Assembly: GCA_030622395.1 (NCBI GenBank)
Contig: JAUXGF010000122.1
Location: forward strand, 1 to 7,869
Direction of reading: 5' to 3'
From: Calditrichaceae bacterium
Lineage (GTDB): Bacteria > Calditrichota > Calditrichia > Calditrichales > Calditrichaceae
DNA length: 7,869 nt
The notes beneath the pieces are model-generated. The model was not told where the DNA came from. It saw nothing but the letters and a program-made list of their open reading frames with translations, and searched no databases. Made by a program: the position numbers and the translations under genes. Shown in pieces: positions 5,774-7,869 of the stretch. The first letter of the stretch is position 1. Every line of letters starts with the position of its first letter.

Positions 5774-7869
5774 ATGAAAAAAATATTTTTAACTTTGTTA
5801 TTTTTAACCTGCTTTTTTTCAGCTAATCAAGCTCAGGGAAACAGTAGTAGGCAAAATGTTATTGCCAATGGCAATAACATAACCGTAGAAATTTGGAATT
5901 ACGGTTCATATTCAGCGCCAGGTAATCGTATAACTGATTTCGTGTGGAATGGTTTAGGCTATGCTTATGAAATCGGAACTTTTATCGGATGTGAAGTTGA
6001 AGTACCGGAAGGAAGTCACCCTGATGTAATATATTTAGGCGATAATACCTGGGTTGCGCATGTTATATCCGATGGTTTGAAATCATACGGGGCAGAAATC
6101 TCAACTGATGGTACAATGCGCTGGAGCTTTCAACCAATTATTGAATCGGATTACCAATCGCTGGTTTATATGGATCCCGCATCCAACTATATCCCTGCGT
6201 CTAATGACAAGGATATTGATTTGGACAATAGACCGGATAACTGGCCTTTACAGTGGTGGAGTAATGATTCAAGTAAGTACCAATGGCCGGCGCATTGGCA
6301 AGATGGCAAGACTATTGGCTTCTCTGAATTTCTTTACGGCATGGATGACCGCGATAATATGGAATTTGAATATTATCCTTTCCATGATGATTCTTTAAGA
6401 CGAGGTTTAGGAGTGGAAATTAGCAGCCGTATTCTCCAGATTCAGGATTTTTATGAAGACATCTTATTTGTTTCCTATGAACTTGTCAATGTAAGCGATG
6501 AAAATTTAAACAAAATGGTTTTTGGAATATGGGGCGATCCTCACATTGGCGGCGCTGATGATTATCAAGACGATTGGCATAAATATGACTTAAATCATAA
6601 TATGATTTACTCTTACGACGCCGACGGATATAGTCATAATAATCCGGAAATAACCCCGGGATATTTTGGTATTGTATTTTTACAGACTCCGGGCGCTGAT
6701 AATGATGGAATTGATAATGATGGGGATGGAATGACTGACGAGAGTCAAACTAACGGCATTGATGATGACTGCGATTGGCAGGCGGGTTATGATGATTTGG
6801 GCGCGGACGGCATTGCAAACACCTCTGATACAGGCGAAGGCGACGGCATACCTACATTAGGCGAACCTAATTTTGAATATAAAGACAGCGATGAAGCCGA
6901 CCAAATCGGACTATCTTCATTTGCCGCTCCTTCGTTTGCAGAAATACGTATAAACGATGATGAAAGAGTCTGGACGGAAATCGCCCAACCGGGCATATTT
7001 GACACTACAATTATTCAAGGTGATTATATTCTAACAGGATCCAGTGGTTATTTTTTACTGCCTAAACAACAATCAGTACGAGTCGGTTTAGCTTTTATTT
7101 TAGGACAAAATTGGGAAGATTTAATAGCAAATGCAGAAATAGCGCAAAAATATTATGATCTGCGTATCGGCAGCCAGGCGCATGAATTACCGCTATCTGT
7201 TACTTCCCCACAAAGTAATACACGCTATGAAACAAATCTTACTATCGAATGGAATGCAGGTAGTCTTCCATCTCAAACAGAATTAGAAGCCGCATACAGT
7301 ATAGAAAATGGGAAACATTGGCCTCCGGTAACTTCTGGAATCACTAATACCGGCTCTTATGAGCTGGACGTATCGTCATTGCCAAATTCTGTATTCTACA
7401 AATTTCTGATTCGGGCATTATCTGAAAATGGCTATGGTGAAATTATTACTCCCGGATTTTTTACCATTGATCACTCAGGCACGGAAAATGTTGCGCCGGA
7501 AGTTATCTTTGAATTAGCTAATAATACCCAAATATCAGGAAATTTTGAACTATCATGGTATGCGGGCGACGCCGATGAAGATAATATTGAATTAAAATTA
7601 ATTATTGAATCAACTTATTTAAATGACACATTGTCAATATCCGGAACTTCGTATGAACTTCAAACCACTAATTACCCTAATGGCGGCTATAATTTAACTA
7701 TTCAAGTCAGTGACGGGATAGAAACCGCTTCCGAATCTCATACAGTTTTTATCCAAAATAATTATGAACTAATTGCGGATTCACTTGTTACTCATACATC
7801 CGGTATCGCAACCGGCAATTTGTCTTCTCACATTTACAACTCAAGTGAAATCAGCGGTCATGTTTATGA
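5774..7869 (+). CDS. Large secreted multidomain protein, 3' end outside the window
   Basis: An uninterrupted frame of 698 codons starts at this ATG, five bases after a strong GGAGG (5764-5768), and runs off the window without a stop. The first ~21 residues form a Sec signal peptide (KK, then a hydrophobic run, cleavage near A17-Q21). Residues 30-300 are rich in aromatic and acidic residues, with a Trp cluster at 157-175, and match no domain I can name. Residues 309-323 (DNDGIDNDGDGMTDE) are thrombospondin-3-like calcium-binding repeats, continued by NGIDDD (327-332) and a Gly/Asp stretch (GEGDGIPTLGEPNF, 354-367) that recurs in secreted proteins of FCB candidate phyla as far as I remember. 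Residues about 471-568 and 573-662 look like two FnIII/Ig-like beta domains. The product is probably exported or surface-bound; a C-terminal secretion-sorting domain, if any, would lie beyond the window. The function is unknown. Confidence 0.85.
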   Translation, partial: MKKIFLTLLFLTCFFSANQAQGNSSRQNVIANGNNITVEIWNYGSYSAPGNRITDFVWNGLGYAYEIGTFIGCEVEVPEGSHPDVIYLGDNTWVAHVISDGLKSYGAEISTDGTMRWSFQPIIESDYQSLVYMDPASNYIPASNDKDIDLDNRPDNWPLQWWSNDSSKYQWPAHWQDGKTIGFSEFLYGMDDRDNMEFEYYPFHDDSLRRGLGVEISSRILQIQDFYEDILFVSYELVNVSDENLNKMVFGIWGDPHIGGADDYQDDWHKYDLNHNMIYSYDADGYSHNNPEITPGYFGIVFLQTPGADNDGIDNDGDGMTDESQTNGIDDDCDWQAGYDDLGADGIANTSDTGEGDGIPTLGEPNFEYKDSDEADQIGLSSFAAPSFAEIRINDDERVWTEIAQPGIFDTTIIQGDYILTGSSGYFLLPKQQSVRVGLAFILGQNWEDLIANAEIAQKYYDLRIGSQAHELPLSVTSPQSNTRYETNLTIEWNAGSLPSQTELEAAYSIENGKHWPPVTSGITNTGSYELDVSSLPNSVFYKFLIRALSENGYGEIITPGFFTIDHSGTENVAPEVIFELANNTQISGNFELSWYAGDADEDNIELKLIIESTYLNDTLSISGTSYELQTTNYPNGGYNLTIQVSDGIETASESHTVFIQNNYELIADSLVTHTSGIATGNLSSHIYNSSEISGHVY

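Noticed and set aside
5774..5815. Lipoprotein signal in the secreted protein because of Cys13
   Set aside because: The residues before Cys13 (Phe-Leu-Thr) do not form a lipobox, and the hydrophobic run continues past it, which suits a normal Sec signal peptide better.
6108..6398. A 96-codon + strand frame inside the secreted protein gene
   Set aside because: It lies in another frame of the long 5774-7869 coding region, which has a signal peptide, a strong ribosome site and coherent domains.
1..7869. CRISPR array, tRNA, rRNA, transposase or toxin-antitoxin genes
   Set aside because: No regularly spaced repeats, tRNA-like cloverleaf, ribosomal RNA motif or relevant protein motif was found on either strand by reading.

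Overview
The window looks like chromosomal DNA of an AT-rich Gram-negative bacterium, probably of the FCB superphylum or a nearby candidate lineage (Calditrichota, Marinimicrobia, KSB1 or Ignavibacteria-like). This placement is inferred. It rests on an outer-membrane-type TPR lipoprotein, on a very large secreted beta-rich protein with an Asp/Gly-rich module that I recall from these lineages, and on GC-rich palindromic repeats between AT-rich genes. No rRNA, tRNA, CRISPR array or transposase is visible.

All genes are on the + strand. Bases 1-376 hold no gene but carry an AT-only hairpin, a REP-like GC-rich compound palindrome and a possible promoter. Bases 377-1303 encode a stand-alone NAD-dependent nucleotide-sugar epimerase/dehydratase. 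Bases 1304-1630 are non-coding and hold a small hairpin, a perfect 28-bp inverted repeat (1466-1532) and a good sigma70-like promoter (1576-1604).

Bases 1631-5532 form a tight four-gene unit with gaps of 23, 3 and 12 bases. It encodes a TrzA/MtaD-type amidohydrolase (nucleoside or purine deaminase), a TPR lipoprotein, a DUF84/YjjX-like inosine/xanthosine triphosphatase and an adenosine deaminase. Three of the four are purine enzymes with a shared logic: two make deaminated (inosine-type) purines and one removes the resulting non-canonical NTPs. The lipoprotein is the unexplained member.

Bases 5533-5773 are non-coding and contain a perfect 10-bp inverted repeat followed by a T8 run that ends one base before a GGAGG ribosome binding site. 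From 5774 to the window end there is an open reading frame of 698 codons without a stop. It encodes a secreted multidomain protein with a signal peptide, a unique N-terminal region, a calcium-type Asp repeat module and two Ig/FnIII-like domains. Its C-terminus lies outside the window.

I see no clear defence, mobile or biosynthetic system. The best leads are the purine-deamination operon with its embedded lipoprotein, the secreted protein family and its leader hairpin, and the two palindrome families.
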